Assembly (NCBI GenBank): GCA_018524345.1
Contig: JADQAZ010000001.1
Coordinates: forward strand, 1,488,001-1,552,000
DNA from: Harenicola maris
Lineage (GTDB): Bacteria > Pseudomonadota > Alphaproteobacteria > Rhodobacterales > Rhodobacteraceae
Reading direction: 5' to 3'
DNA length: 64,000 nucleotides
Shown: piece by piece, positions 53,936-62,671 of the stretch
How the letters are laid out: every line of letters begins with the position of its first letter
Position numbering within the stretch: the stretch's first letter is position 1
The notes under the pieces: model-generated
What the model saw: the letters and a program-made list of their open reading frames with translations, nothing else
What the model was told of the DNA's origin: nothing
The model's database searches: none
Program-made: the position numbers and the translations under genes

Positions 53936-54574
53936 GTGCAGTTACTTGGACGCGCGACCTCGGTGAATGTGCAGAAAGTATTGTGGGCCTTGGCCGAGCT
54001 TGGCATTGCCTATGACCGCGAGGATATGGGCGGGGCTTTTGGCGGGCTGGAAACAGAGGCCTACGGCGCCATGAACCCGAACCGGCGGGTGCCGACCCTG
54101 ATCGACGGGGACCTGGTGATTTGGGAATCCAATGCGGTGGTGCGCTATCTGGCGCAGAACTACGGCAATGGTGCCTTGGCCGGGGCGAATGCTGCGGATC
54201 GGGTACGCGCGGATATGTGGATGGAGTGGTTTCAAAACAACTGCTACGCCGATGTTATTGCGCTGTTTTATCAAACCGTGCGCCTGCCCGCCTCGCAACG
54301 GGATCCTGCCAAGCGGGATGCGGCGGCGCAGAGCTTGACGAAGACGCTTGGGATGCTCGAGGACCACTTGGCGGGCAATTCCTTTGTCGCCGGAGAGGCC
54401 CTGTCGATGGGGGATATCATCATCGGATCGTTTCTTTATCGCTACTACACGATGGATTTTACCCGCGCCGATCTGCCCAATCTTGCCGCCTATTACGCAA
54501 GGCTGACCGAGCGCGCGGCCTATCGGAGCACGGTTATGACCTCCTACGAAAGTCTGCGCGCGAAGGAGAGTTAA
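53936..54574 (+). CDS. Glutathione S-transferase family protein
   Basis: About 212 residues: N domain QLLGRATSVNVQKVLWALAELG, NRRVPTLIDGD, WESNAVVRYLAQNY, and a helical C domain with FVAGEALSMGDIIIG. The TTG at 53930 is only one base from GGGAGGA, so the GTG at 53936, 7 nt from it, is the better start. The first residues TSVNVQKV fit GSTs without the classic catalytic Ser or Tyr placement. Probably induced through the TetR site just upstream. Confidence 0.9.
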   Translation: MQLLGRATSVNVQKVLWALAELGIAYDREDMGGAFGGLETEAYGAMNPNRRVPTLIDGDLVIWESNAVVRYLAQNYGNGALAGANAADRVRADMWMEWFQNNCYADVIALFYQTVRLPASQRDPAKRDAAAQSLTKTLGMLEDHLAGNSFVAGEALSMGDIIIGSFLYRYYTMDFTRADLPNLAAYYARLTERAAYRSTVMTSYESLRAKES

Positions 54575-54592
54575 GCCGGATGGCACCAGTAG

Positions 54593-54629
54593 AAAGGGCC
54601 CCGTTGCGGAGTGCAGCGGGGCCCTTTTT
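54593..54629 (+). terminator. Rho-independent terminator after the GST gene
   Basis: AAAGGGCCCCGTTGC pairs with GCAGCGGGGCCCTTT (one G-U) and five T follow. It separates the GST gene from the convergent luciferase-like gene. Confidence 0.88.
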
Positions 54630-54646
54630 GCTTGGTGAGTGGTGGT

Positions 54647-55423
54647 TTAGCTGGCGATGCTGCCGCGGCGGAACAGCGGATAGGCCGCGTTTGCCAATGA
54701 CATAAGGGAGTTCCGCCCCAAGGCCGCGTCTGCCCAGTTGTGATCCAGCACCGTCAGGGTGCCGAAGGGCGCGGAGGTGGAGGCGAGGTTTTTCAGGGCC
54801 TCAAGAACGCGCGGCAAAGTGCCGTAGATCGCGCTTGCGTCGATCAGCCTGTCGATGGCGGCGTCATCCGCCCCTGCCCCGAGGATGCGTTTGTAGTAGG
54901 CGCGGCAGGGGCTGCTGCCCGATTTGATGGCGGCCTCGGCGCGGGCGGGGTCCTCGCAGATGAGCACCGTGCGGGCGACGCGCCAGTCTTCGGGGCGGGC
55001 GCGTAGGCCGGCGTTTGTGCTGCCCGCGACATGGGCGGCCCAGTGTTCGGCCAGCTCGGACCGGGTGAGCCAGCTGGGCGAGAATTGCGGCAGGCCGCGC
55101 CCGGCGTTGCGGCGTATCTCGGCGGCGGTCTGGCTGGGCGCGGCCTGAGCGATCGGCTCTGTCACCGGGGCGCCGGGGCGTTCAACGCCCTGATCACAAA
55201 CGATGCGCGGGCTTGGCGGCTCTGGGAAATCGGGAAGGACGCTGAGCAATTCTGCCTGCTCGGGGCTTTGAGACCATGCGGCCTGTGTGCCGGGCTGCGT
55301 GGTGGGGGCCGGGGCGTAGAATTCGCAAAACCCCAGTCTTTTCGCCAATGCGGCGCGGTGTGGCTCTGCCCTTGGGCCGGAATGTGATCGTTTTAACGGT
55401 ATCCATAGGTAACCGAGTTTCAT
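54647..55423 (-). CDS. Shortened luciferase-like monooxygenase paralogue
   Basis: A 258-residue protein. Residues 1-40 resemble the start of the monooxygenase at 50.3 kb (KLGYLWIPLKRS, LAKRLGFCEFY), and residues from about 109 match its last third (LTRSELAEHW, EDWRVARTVLICEDPARAEA, VLDHNWADAALGRNSLM). The middle, about 150 residues of the barrel in the full-length protein, is replaced by a Pro/Ala/Gln-rich linker. It probably cannot form a normal barrel. Yet GGAGGAGG precedes its ATG and the frame is intact, so it is likely expressed, perhaps as an accessory subunit. It has a TetR-type half-site upstream. Confidence 0.75.
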   Translation of the reverse strand: MKLGYLWIPLKRSHSGPRAEPHRAALAKRLGFCEFYAPAPTTQPGTQAAWSQSPEQAELLSVLPDFPEPPSPRIVCDQGVERPGAPVTEPIAQAAPSQTAAEIRRNAGRGLPQFSPSWLTRSELAEHWAAHVAGSTNAGLRARPEDWRVARTVLICEDPARAEAAIKSGSSPCRAYYKRILGAGADDAAIDRLIDASAIYGTLPRVLEALKNLASTSAPFGTLTVLDHNWADAALGRNSLMSLANAAYPLFRRGSIAS

Positions 55424-55494
55424 TATGCCTCCTCCTCCGCCAGGGATATGCGCCCCAGTGAGGATCAGGCTAAGGCCAAGGCCAGTGACATTTG

Positions 55495-55505
55495 AAACGA
55501 TAAAT
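55495..55505. promoter_or_regulatory. Half-site matching the TetR-type palindrome
   Basis: AAACGATAAAT is identical to 11 bases of the TRAP-promoter palindrome. It lies 72 nt upstream of the shortened luciferase-like gene. The other half is degenerate (ATTTG). Confidence 0.45.
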
Positions 55506-55547
55506 TTCGGCGGGCGCTATCAGGAAAACTGATAGATGCGGCAGGGA

Positions 55548-56471
55548 CTAGCCCGATGCGGCCATGGGACGGGCCAAAGCGGCGGTCAGTTCCTGTTGCA
55601 ACGCATCGGCAAAGGCCTGCGAGGCGGGGCTAAGCGGGCGAGAGGCGGATTCGACGCGCATGTAGCCAACGCTCATCGGTGGATCGGCAAGCGGCAGCAC
55701 GCGGCGGCGGGCGCCGTCAAAGTCGGGCTGATAGAGCAGCCGCGGCAGGATCGAGACCCAATCGGAGCGCGCAACGAGATCGAGCGTGCCGTGCATCGTG
55801 TCCAGCTCCAGCACCTTGGCGACCTTGATCCCGTTCATCGACAGATAGTCATCAATCCGGTGGCGCCGCGCGTTGGTTTTGCCCGGCATGATCAGCTTGA
55901 GCGGCGGCAGGTCCTTGAGCACCACCTGCCCTTTGCGGGTGGGGAAGCTTTGATCCAGCGCGCAGACCAGACATTCGAGGTCCTCGCCCATCGGGGTGGC
56001 GACCAGCGTATCGCCCAGGTCGAAGGCGGCCGGAACCACGGCAAAGTCGAGGTTGCCTGCGGCGACATCATCGGCGAGCGCGCCGGAGTAGGCCTCTGAT
56101 ATAGACACGCGGACCTCTGGGAAGTCCTCGGAGAAGCGCAGCAGAACCGAGGCCAGCAGCGTGCGCGTGAAGGTGGGCATCAGGCCGATGTGGATATGAC
56201 CCACCACGGAGGAAGACAGGGTGCGGATGCGTTCCTCGGCGTGGCTGGCGGCGGCGAGGACCTTAACCACCTCTGTGTAAAAGGATTTTCCCGCCTCGGT
56301 CGGGGTGACGCCAGAGGAGCTTCGCAAGAAGAGCGGCACGTCGTAGCGCTTTTCGATCTGGCTGACATGCATGGACAGGCCCGATTGGGTGGCATTGACC
56401 TTATCCGCCGCGGCAGAGAAGGAGCCCTGCTCATAGACGGCAGCGAAGTAGCGCAGCTGTTGAAGTTTCAT
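55548..56471 (-). CDS. LysR family transcriptional regulator
   Basis: About 307 residues. The N-terminal helix-turn-helix is LRYFAAVYEQGSFSAAADKV with NATQSGLSMHVSQIEKR; a two-lobed effector domain begins near residue 90 (GHIHIGLMPTF). The ATG at 56471 is preceded in frame by a GTG. It is divergent from the DUF849 gene, the usual target arrangement for LysR activators. Confidence 0.93.
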   Translation of the reverse strand: MKLQQLRYFAAVYEQGSFSAAADKVNATQSGLSMHVSQIEKRYDVPLFLRSSSGVTPTEAGKSFYTEVVKVLAAASHAEERIRTLSSSVVGHIHIGLMPTFTRTLLASVLLRFSEDFPEVRVSISEAYSGALADDVAAGNLDFAVVPAAFDLGDTLVATPMGEDLECLVCALDQSFPTRKGQVVLKDLPPLKLIMPGKTNARRHRIDDYLSMNGIKVAKVLELDTMHGTLDLVARSDWVSILPRLLYQPDFDGARRRVLPLADPPMSVGYMRVESASRPLSPASQAFADALQQELTAALARPMAASG

Positions 56472-56500
56472 CACGAGGGGTATCCGCTTTTCGAATGGGG

Positions 56501-56542
56501 AGTATTCAATACTATTAATTGTTGTGACGGGTCAATTCACAA
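56501..56542. promoter_or_regulatory. LysR-type operator region
   Basis: In the gap between the LysR gene and the DUF849 gene lie AGTATT-C-AATACT (56501-56513) and TTGTG-N11-CACAA (56522-56542). The second fits the T-N11-A LysR box. Probably the site of autoregulation and activation. Confidence 0.6.
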
Positions 56543-56613
56543 TACCCTTGGGTCAATGCGCGGGATAAAACGCCGGTGCGTGAGAGTTTGAACAGATGGA
56601 TCGGAGCCCGCAA

Positions 56614-57399
56614 ATGACGCCACTTCCCCGCCTTATGGTTGCCCCCAACGGGGCGCGGCGCGGCCATGCGGATCACGCCGCCCTGCCCGTAACGGACGAA
56701 GAGGTAGTGCAGACCGCCCGCGCCTGCCAAGAGGCCGGGGCGGACGGGATCCACCTGCATATCCGCGATGAGGCGGGGCTGCATCTGCTGGATGCGGGGC
56801 GTTATCAAGCGCTTCTCGACCGTTTGTGCGGCGAGGTTCCGGGGATGTATTTGCAGGTCACATCGGAGGCAGCGGGGCGCTATAGCGCCGAAGAGCAGCG
56901 CGAGATGATGCGCGCTCTGCGCCCCGCCCATGTTTCGGTGGCCCTGCGGGAAATGGTGCGGGCCAAGGAGGATTGGGCCGAGGCCTATGCGTTTTACCAC
57001 TGGGCCGCTGACAACGCGGTGGAGGTGCAGCATATCCTTTATTCGCCCGAGGAGGTCGCCGGTTTTGTGCGGGCCTTGGAGGATGGGAAAATTCCGGGCG
57101 ATCACCACCTTATCCAGCTGGTGCGGGGCAGCTATGCCGAGGGGGAGGCCGGGGCGACGCCTTTGGCCGCCTATCTGGCGGAAATGGACCGTGCGGACAG
57201 TCATAGCTTTGACTGGATGCTCTGTGCCTTTGGGCGCGGCGAGACGGCGAGCCTTGTCGAGGCGGCGCAGAATGGCGGCAAGGCGCGGTCCGGTTTCGAG
57301 AATTCCCTGTGGAACAGTGATGGCAGCCTTGCCGCCGACAACGCCGCGCGTATCCGCGAGGTGGATGCGGCGTTGCGTGCGGTTTCCGGGCCGCTTTAG
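56614..57399 (+). CDS. DUF849 beta-keto acid cleavage enzyme (BKACE)-like protein
   Basis: About 261 residues, shorter than the usual 280-310. GIHLHIRDEAG carries the two zinc His and VALREMVR takes the place of VNLSE in the family. The closing GFENSLWNSDG and AADNAARI match the conserved E-N segment that gives the third ligand. BKACE enzymes cleave beta-keto acids with acetyl-CoA. The Leu-Arg change in the VNxSE motif suggests altered substrate range. The ATG at 56614 with GGAG 7 nt upstream is preferred to an ATG 18 nt earlier. Confidence 0.87.
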   Translation: MTPLPRLMVAPNGARRGHADHAALPVTDEEVVQTARACQEAGADGIHLHIRDEAGLHLLDAGRYQALLDRLCGEVPGMYLQVTSEAAGRYSAEEQREMMRALRPAHVSVALREMVRAKEDWAEAYAFYHWAADNAVEVQHILYSPEEVAGFVRALEDGKIPGDHHLIQLVRGSYAEGEAGATPLAAYLAEMDRADSHSFDWMLCAFGRGETASLVEAAQNGGKARSGFENSLWNSDGSLAADNAARIREVDAALRAVSGPL

Positions 57400-57446
57400 G
57401 GCGCGGCGGGGTTGACCCGCGCCCTGCCCCGTGGCACCGCAAGGGC

Positions 57447-58097
57447 ATGATATATCCAGTTATTTTCGACCTCGACGGGACGCTGATCGACAGCCTGCCC
57501 AATATCGCCGAGGCAGGAAACCGTCTGCTCAAGGCCCATGGGTTGACGCCGCGCGAGACTGCGCGGTTTGCCCCCTATGTTGGTCATGGCGAGGGGGTGT
57601 TCATCGAACGCCTGATTGCCGATAGCGATCTGGACGGGAGCGCCGCGGAGCTGTTGCCCGAGTTTATCGAGCATTACATCTCTGTTGGTGCAAAGACCCG
57701 CATGATGCCTGGTGCCCGCACCGCACTGGAGGCCCTGCAGCAGCGCGGCGTGCCCTTGGGCCTTGTGACGAACAAGCCCGCCGCGCCCTTGGGCGCTGTG
57801 ATTGAAAAGCTGGGCCTTGGGCCGGTGTTTGATTGCATCGTGGCGGGGGATGATCTGGCGCAGCGTAAACCGCACCCAGCCCCCTTGCTGCATTGCATGG
57901 GCGAGCTGGGTGCGGATCGCTGTTTGTTTGTGGGCGACAGTATGGTGGATGCACGCACGGCGCGGGCCGCCGAGCAGCCCTTTGCCCTTTATACCAAGGG
58001 GATCAGGACAGAGCCTATCTCGGCCCTGTCCCATACCTGGGCCTTTGATGACTTTGGCGCGGGGTTTGACGCGGTTTACGGCGCCTTTGCCGGTTAG
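57447..58097 (+). CDS. gph: Phosphoglycolate phosphatase (HAD superfamily)
   Basis: A 216-residue HAD hydrolase with motif I FDLDGTLIDS, motif II LVTNKP, motif III Lys in QRKPHP and motif IV FVGDSMVD. The alpha-helical cap and length fit Gph, which removes phosphate from 2-phosphoglycolate. The stop overlaps the convergent ackA stop by 4 nt. Confidence 0.88.
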   Translation: MIYPVIFDLDGTLIDSLPNIAEAGNRLLKAHGLTPRETARFAPYVGHGEGVFIERLIADSDLDGSAAELLPEFIEHYISVGAKTRMMPGARTALEALQQRGVPLGLVTNKPAAPLGAVIEKLGLGPVFDCIVAGDDLAQRKPHPAPLLHCMGELGADRCLFVGDSMVDARTARAAEQPFALYTKGIRTEPISALSHTWAFDDFGAGFDAVYGAFAG

Positions 58098-59248
58098 AGC
58101 CGTTCGACCACCGCCCGCGCCATGACGAGTTCCTCGTTCGTCGGGATCACCAAGGCCTGCACTGCGCCGCTGCCGATCACGGGGCCGCCGGCCTCGTTCG
58201 CGGCCTCGTTAAGCTCCAGCCCGATCCAGCCCATGCCATTGGCGATGCCCGCGCGGATTTCGGCGGAATTCTCGCCGATGCCGCCGGTGAACACGATGCC
58301 GTCCAACCCGCCAAGAGCGGCGGTGAGGGAGCCGATTTCGCGTTGGATCCTGGCGGTGAAATAGGCGACTGCCTCTTTATCCTTTACGTCAGAAGACTCG
58401 AGCAAGACCCTCATATCATTTGTATTTTCGGAAAGCCCCTTCAGGCCGCTTTCCTTGTAGAGCATCTTGGAAACCTCGGCCGAGGTCATCCCCTCGTTAT
58501 CCAGAAGGTAAAGCAGGACGCCGGGATCAAGCTGCCCCGGGCGGGTGCCCATGCACAGGCCATCAAGGGCGGAGAAGCCCATGGTTGTGGCGATGCTCTG
58601 CCCGCCCTTCATGGCGCACATGGAGGCGCCGTTGCCAAGGTGAGCGACGATCACGCGGCCCGAATAGAGGGCGGGATAACGGGCCTCCAGCCGCTCTGCG
58701 ATATAGGTGTAGCTGAGCCCGTGGAAGCCGTAGCGGCGCACGCCTGCCTCGTAGTAGCGGCGCGGGATGCCGTAGGCGTCCTGGGTGAAGGGTTTGCCCG
58801 CGTGGAAGGCGGTGCCGAAGATGCCGACCTGCATCGCCTTGGGAAATTCGGCCAAGGCGGCCTCGATCGCGGAGACATTGTGCGGCTGGTGCAGGGGGGC
58901 AAGGGGGCTGAGGGCGCGGATCGCCTCTAGGTTGGCCTCGGAGATCCGGACCGGGGCGGAAAAATCAGGGCCGCCATGGACGATACGGTGGCCGACACCG
59001 GCCACGGTGCGGCCCTTCGTGTCGTCCTTCAGCTCCTCCAGAATGGCGTTGAGCGCCTCGCGGTGATTGCTGGCTGATATGTCGATCATGCGTTTGCCGT
59101 CGCTGTCGTTGACGACAAGCCTTGCGGCGGTGCCGATACGCTCGACCTTGCCGCGCACGATCAACGGAGGGTCGCCCTTGAGCGTTTTCTCGTAGAGGGC
59201 GAATTTGATCGAGGAGGAGCCCGCGTTTAGGGTTAGGATCAAGCTCAT
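58094..59248 (-). CDS. ackA: Acetate kinase
   Basis: A 384-residue enzyme with NAGSSSIKFAL at the start, HRIVHGG, AHLGNGASMCA, GTRPGQLDPGVLLYL and FTGGIGENSAEIR, all acetate-kinase motifs. It interconverts acetate and acetyl phosphate with ATP. It starts in an ATGA overlap with the phosphotransacetylase gene. Confidence 0.95.
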   Translation of the reverse strand: MSLILTLNAGSSSIKFALYEKTLKGDPPLIVRGKVERIGTAARLVVNDSDGKRMIDISASNHREALNAILEELKDDTKGRTVAGVGHRIVHGGPDFSAPVRISEANLEAIRALSPLAPLHQPHNVSAIEAALAEFPKAMQVGIFGTAFHAGKPFTQDAYGIPRRYYEAGVRRYGFHGLSYTYIAERLEARYPALYSGRVIVAHLGNGASMCAMKGGQSIATTMGFSALDGLCMGTRPGQLDPGVLLYLLDNEGMTSAEVSKMLYKESGLKGLSENTNDMRVLLESSDVKDKEAVAYFTARIQREIGSLTAALGGLDGIVFTGGIGENSAEIRAGIANGMGWIGLELNEAANEAGGPVIGSGAVQALVIPTNEELVMARAVVERL

Positions 59249-60165
59249 GATGGTTTGTGCCTGTTTTGATAGTGAACGGCCAATGCGCAGGAGGCCAGAC
59301 GGGCGGCGTCGTCATCGGCGCGCGATGTCAGGATCACGGGCACCTTCGCGCCCAGAACCAGCCCGCCGATCTGTGCCCCGCCCAGAAAGCCGAGGGCCTT
59401 ATACACAAGGTTCCCCGCCTGAATCTCCGGCATGACCAGCACATCGGCGACGCCCGCGACGGGGCTGTCGATTTTCTTGATCTTGGCGGCGGCTGTGTTC
59501 ACGGCATTGTCCATCGCAAAGGGGCCATCGACCACGCCGCCTTTGATCTGGCCGCGCCGCCACATCTGCGCGAGGGCGGCGGCGTCGAGGGTGTCCTGCA
59601 TGGCGGGATTGACGGTTTCCACCGCCGCCATGATGGCGACCTTGGGTTTCTCTATGCCCAAAGCGGTGACAAGCTCGATCGCGTTCTGGACGATGTCGGC
59701 CTTGGTTTCCAGATCGGGGGCGACGTTGATGGCCGCATCCGTGATGGTGATCAGACGGTCCTGCCCCGGAATGTCTGTGACAAAGCAATGGGTCAGCTTG
59801 CGCCCCGTGCGCAGGCCGATATCGCGTTTGACGATGGCGCCGAGGAATTCGGATGTGTGAAGCTGTCCCTTCATCACGCAGGAGGCGCGCCCCTCGTGGA
59901 CCAGCGCAACAGAGGCGGCAGCGGCGGCTTTGTGATCGTCAATGTCGATCAGCTCGAATGTCGAGATGTCTTTGCCAAGGGTTTTGGCGGCGGCTTTGAT
60001 CTTGGCCGCATCGCCCACAAGGATGGGTTCGATCAGGGTTGCCTCTGCCCCGAGGAGGGCGCCGCCGAGGGAGTTCGGCTCCTCCGGTGCGACAACGGCG
60101 GTGCGAATAGGGGGCAGCGGGGCCGCCCTGTCTATTAGGTCGGCAAAATGCTTATGCTCTGACAT
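59245..60165 (-). CDS. Phosphate acetyltransferase (short Pta/Ptb-type)
   Basis: A 306-residue phosphate acyltransferase with ALLGAEATLIEPILVGD, CVMKGQLHTSEFLGAIV, VTDAAIN-type and GGVVDGPFAMDNAV motifs. This short form resembles the C-terminal part of bifunctional enoyl-CoA hydratase/Pta proteins and phosphate butyryltransferases. Coupled to ackA by ATGA overlap, it makes or uses acetyl-CoA; use of sulfoacetaldehyde-derived acetyl phosphate is possible but not shown here. Confidence 0.92.
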   Translation of the reverse strand: MSEHKHFADLIDRAAPLPPIRTAVVAPEEPNSLGGALLGAEATLIEPILVGDAAKIKAAAKTLGKDISTFELIDIDDHKAAAAASVALVHEGRASCVMKGQLHTSEFLGAIVKRDIGLRTGRKLTHCFVTDIPGQDRLITITDAAINVAPDLETKADIVQNAIELVTALGIEKPKVAIMAAVETVNPAMQDTLDAAALAQMWRRGQIKGGVVDGPFAMDNAVNTAAAKIKKIDSPVAGVADVLVMPEIQAGNLVYKALGFLGGAQIGGLVLGAKVPVILTSRADDDAARLASCALAVHYQNRHKPS

Positions 60166-60236
60166 GGGGTCAAATCCTCGTGAAATGCGGCGTTGCAGCG
60201 AAGATGCCGCAAGATCGTGCCTTTGGCTAGAGCCGG

Positions 60237-62582
60237 TTACAGAACGCGGATCAGGCCGGTGACCAATTTACGGTATTCCGGCAGGCCCTTTGGCTCGCGG
60301 ATAACGACCGGAGCCGTGGGGGCGTTGGTGATGGTGACGGCCCCGCCCCCGCGCATTTTACGCTCGGCCCAGTTTTTGATGTAGGCAACGTCGCGCCCCT
60401 TCAGGAAGGGGTTGGCGTTGATGACCCCTGCCCCCAGCACCACGAGCAGGTCGGCATCGTCGGGATTGGACAGCACCTTATGTGCCCCCGCCGCCCCGAG
60501 GAAGTGACACAGATAGAGCCGCCCCGCCGTGATGCCATGGCCGCGTGCGCGCAGGTAGCTTTCCCCCTCGCGGGCGAGGTTGGTGACCATCTGGCGCGAA
60601 ATGGTGGGATCAAAGCGCAGGTCGAGCAATTCGGCGCGCGAGAGTGACCCGGCAAGGTCGGGGCGATAATCGCGCATCATCCGCAGCCATGTGCTTTCGA
60701 TGAATTGCCCGAGGCCGGTGGCGGTGGAGAGCGGGTTCTTGGCCCGCGCGTTGCCTGCGCTTTCAACCCGGATGATCTGGTTCACGAGGGTCTCAACGGC
60801 GGCGGAGGCCTTGCCCGTCGGGATGGCGGCGATGGCAGAGCCGCCTGCGGGTTGGTTCATCGGGTCAATGGCGACGCCGTTGAGGTAGAGTTCGAAATGC
60901 AGGTGCGGGCCAGTGGAGAGGCCCGTGGTGCCGACAAAGCCGATCACATCGCCCGCGCGCACTGTGGCGCCCTGTTTGACGTTGAACTTGTGCATGTGGG
61001 CATAGCGGGTTTCGCGCCCGCCGGGGTGGCGCAGTTTGATCAGGTTGCCATAGCCGCGCCCGTCGCCCGCATAGGCCACGGTTCCGTCAAAGGCGGCGAC
61101 GATGGGCGTGCCGGTGGGCGCGGCCCAGTCGACGCCCTTGTGCTGGCGCACGGTTTTCAGAACGGGGTGTTTGCGTGGACCAAAGCGCGAGGTCATCACC
61201 CCCTTCACCGGTGTGACCATGCCGTTCTGCCCGCCCGCGCCGCCGACGCCCGCCTTTGGCTCCAGCTCGTAGCAGGCATATTCCTTGCCCGGTGCGGTGC
61301 GATAGACGAAACATTCGGCCTTGGCGTCTTTGCCATTGATGGCGATGTAGAGGATCTGCCCCGTGCCGGTGTCTTCTGCGCCGCGCTCTTTGGCGTAGAG
61401 GAGCGTCATGCGGTCACCGGGGGCGGCGAAGGCGTCGAGGTCGTTGGATTTAGACAGCAGGGCGATGCTTTCGCCGACGATCTGCGCGGGCACCTTGTTG
61501 CGGATGGCGGCGGAATAGAAAGCGTCGAGCAGACGGTATTTTTGCTCTACGGCTTCCTCCTCCTGCCCCTCGACATAGTTGAACAGGTCATCCTCGAACC
61601 ATGGATCGGAGCCCTCGCCGAAGAGGCCATCGTCGCCTTTTGCCAGCGTGCCGTAGTACACCTCGGAGTCGTAGACGGACATTTGCAGCAGGGAAAGCTT
61701 GTCGCCTAGCTGTGGCTGGCCGCGCATGGCGACGACGGTGCCGACCTTGACCTCGTCAAAGCCCCAAAGCTCTTTGGCCGCCTTGCCTGCGGCCTCGGCA
61801 TCGACGGGGAAAAAGCCATTGTCGATCATCAGATCGGAGATTTTGCGCGTGGTCTTTGGCCGGACAAAGATGTCTCTGGCCAATTTATCGCGCAACTCCT
61901 GCGGGCGGACATAGCCGATGGAGGTGGTGTTCTCGATCCGGGTTTCTTCGAAATCGCTGACCTCTTGGGTGGTTTCCTCCAGGGCCTCGCCCCAGCCGCC
62001 GTCGGCGTCGGTCAGGGAGGCATCGGTGACGGTGGAGGCCTCGGCCTCCTGCGCTGCGATCTCTTCGGCGGCTTCTTCTTCCTCCTCGGTGGCGCGGTTG
62101 TTGCGCTGGGTCTGGAAGAAGGCGAAATCCTCGGCGCTGGAGGGAAGCGTGGTGACAAAGCGCGCCTCGCCGGAGACCATGATGTCATTCACGAGGATCA
62201 GCTGGCTTGGCACCCGTTCGCGCGGCACGCCCAAGGGGGGCGGCAGTTCGCGGGTGGTTTTGGCGGTGTCGGCCTCGGAAAAGCGGATGATCATAGGATC
62301 GCCCGCCAGATCAACGAAGGCCGCGGCAAAGGCGGAGGTTTGGGCGGCGAAATCCTCTGTCGCGGCGATGACGAAGTCTTCGCTCAGCCCCTCCCCGCCG
62401 CCGGTGTCGGTGTAATCATCCGGATCTGTCGGGCCGAAGGACCACATGTCCCATGTAACGTAGATGCCAATACCGATGGAGAAGATAAAAATGAAAGAGA
62501 CAAGCGTGACGAGCACCCATGTCAGAGCATTTGACTCTGGCTCTGCCGCAGGGGGGCTGGTTTTCTTGGACTCTTCGCTCAT
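60237..62582 (-). CDS. Bifunctional peptidoglycan hydrolase: M23 endopeptidase plus lytic transglycosylase
   Basis: A 781-residue protein. A membrane helix at 20-44 anchors it, a variable acidic region (EEEEEAAEEIAAQEAEA near 166-182) follows, then an M23 domain with zinc ligands His481, Asp485 (HKGVDW) and His562 (GPHLHFE). A lytic transglycosylase-like domain starts near 600, with the likely catalytic Glu607 (RVESAGN) and TATGLGQF. M23 enzymes cut the peptide cross-link and transglycosylases the glycan strand, so one chain may cut both. The start has no clear ribosome-binding site. It lies 89 nt after the caspase-like gene. Confidence 0.9.
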   Translation of the reverse strand: MSEESKKTSPPAAEPESNALTWVLVTLVSFIFIFSIGIGIYVTWDMWSFGPTDPDDYTDTGGGEGLSEDFVIAATEDFAAQTSAFAAAFVDLAGDPMIIRFSEADTAKTTRELPPPLGVPRERVPSQLILVNDIMVSGEARFVTTLPSSAEDFAFFQTQRNNRATEEEEEAAEEIAAQEAEASTVTDASLTDADGGWGEALEETTQEVSDFEETRIENTTSIGYVRPQELRDKLARDIFVRPKTTRKISDLMIDNGFFPVDAEAAGKAAKELWGFDEVKVGTVVAMRGQPQLGDKLSLLQMSVYDSEVYYGTLAKGDDGLFGEGSDPWFEDDLFNYVEGQEEEAVEQKYRLLDAFYSAAIRNKVPAQIVGESIALLSKSNDLDAFAAPGDRMTLLYAKERGAEDTGTGQILYIAINGKDAKAECFVYRTAPGKEYACYELEPKAGVGGAGGQNGMVTPVKGVMTSRFGPRKHPVLKTVRQHKGVDWAAPTGTPIVAAFDGTVAYAGDGRGYGNLIKLRHPGGRETRYAHMHKFNVKQGATVRAGDVIGFVGTTGLSTGPHLHFELYLNGVAIDPMNQPAGGSAIAAIPTGKASAAVETLVNQIIRVESAGNARAKNPLSTATGLGQFIESTWLRMMRDYRPDLAGSLSRAELLDLRFDPTISRQMVTNLAREGESYLRARGHGITAGRLYLCHFLGAAGAHKVLSNPDDADLLVVLGAGVINANPFLKGRDVAYIKNWAERKMRGGGAVTITNAPTAPVVIREPKGLPEYRKLVTGLIRVL

Positions 62583-62671
62583 TGGGCGCGTTCTGCGGGC
62601 CTAATCTGCTGAATGTAGCGCGAGGCGCGCATTCTCATGCCCGCCCCGCAATCCTGTGTGCCCCGCTGCGA

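Noticed and set aside
60237-62582. Phage-derived lysin cassette
   Set aside because: The two-domain hydrolase resembles some phage proteins, but no holin, structural or integrase gene is nearby and the protein has its own membrane anchor.
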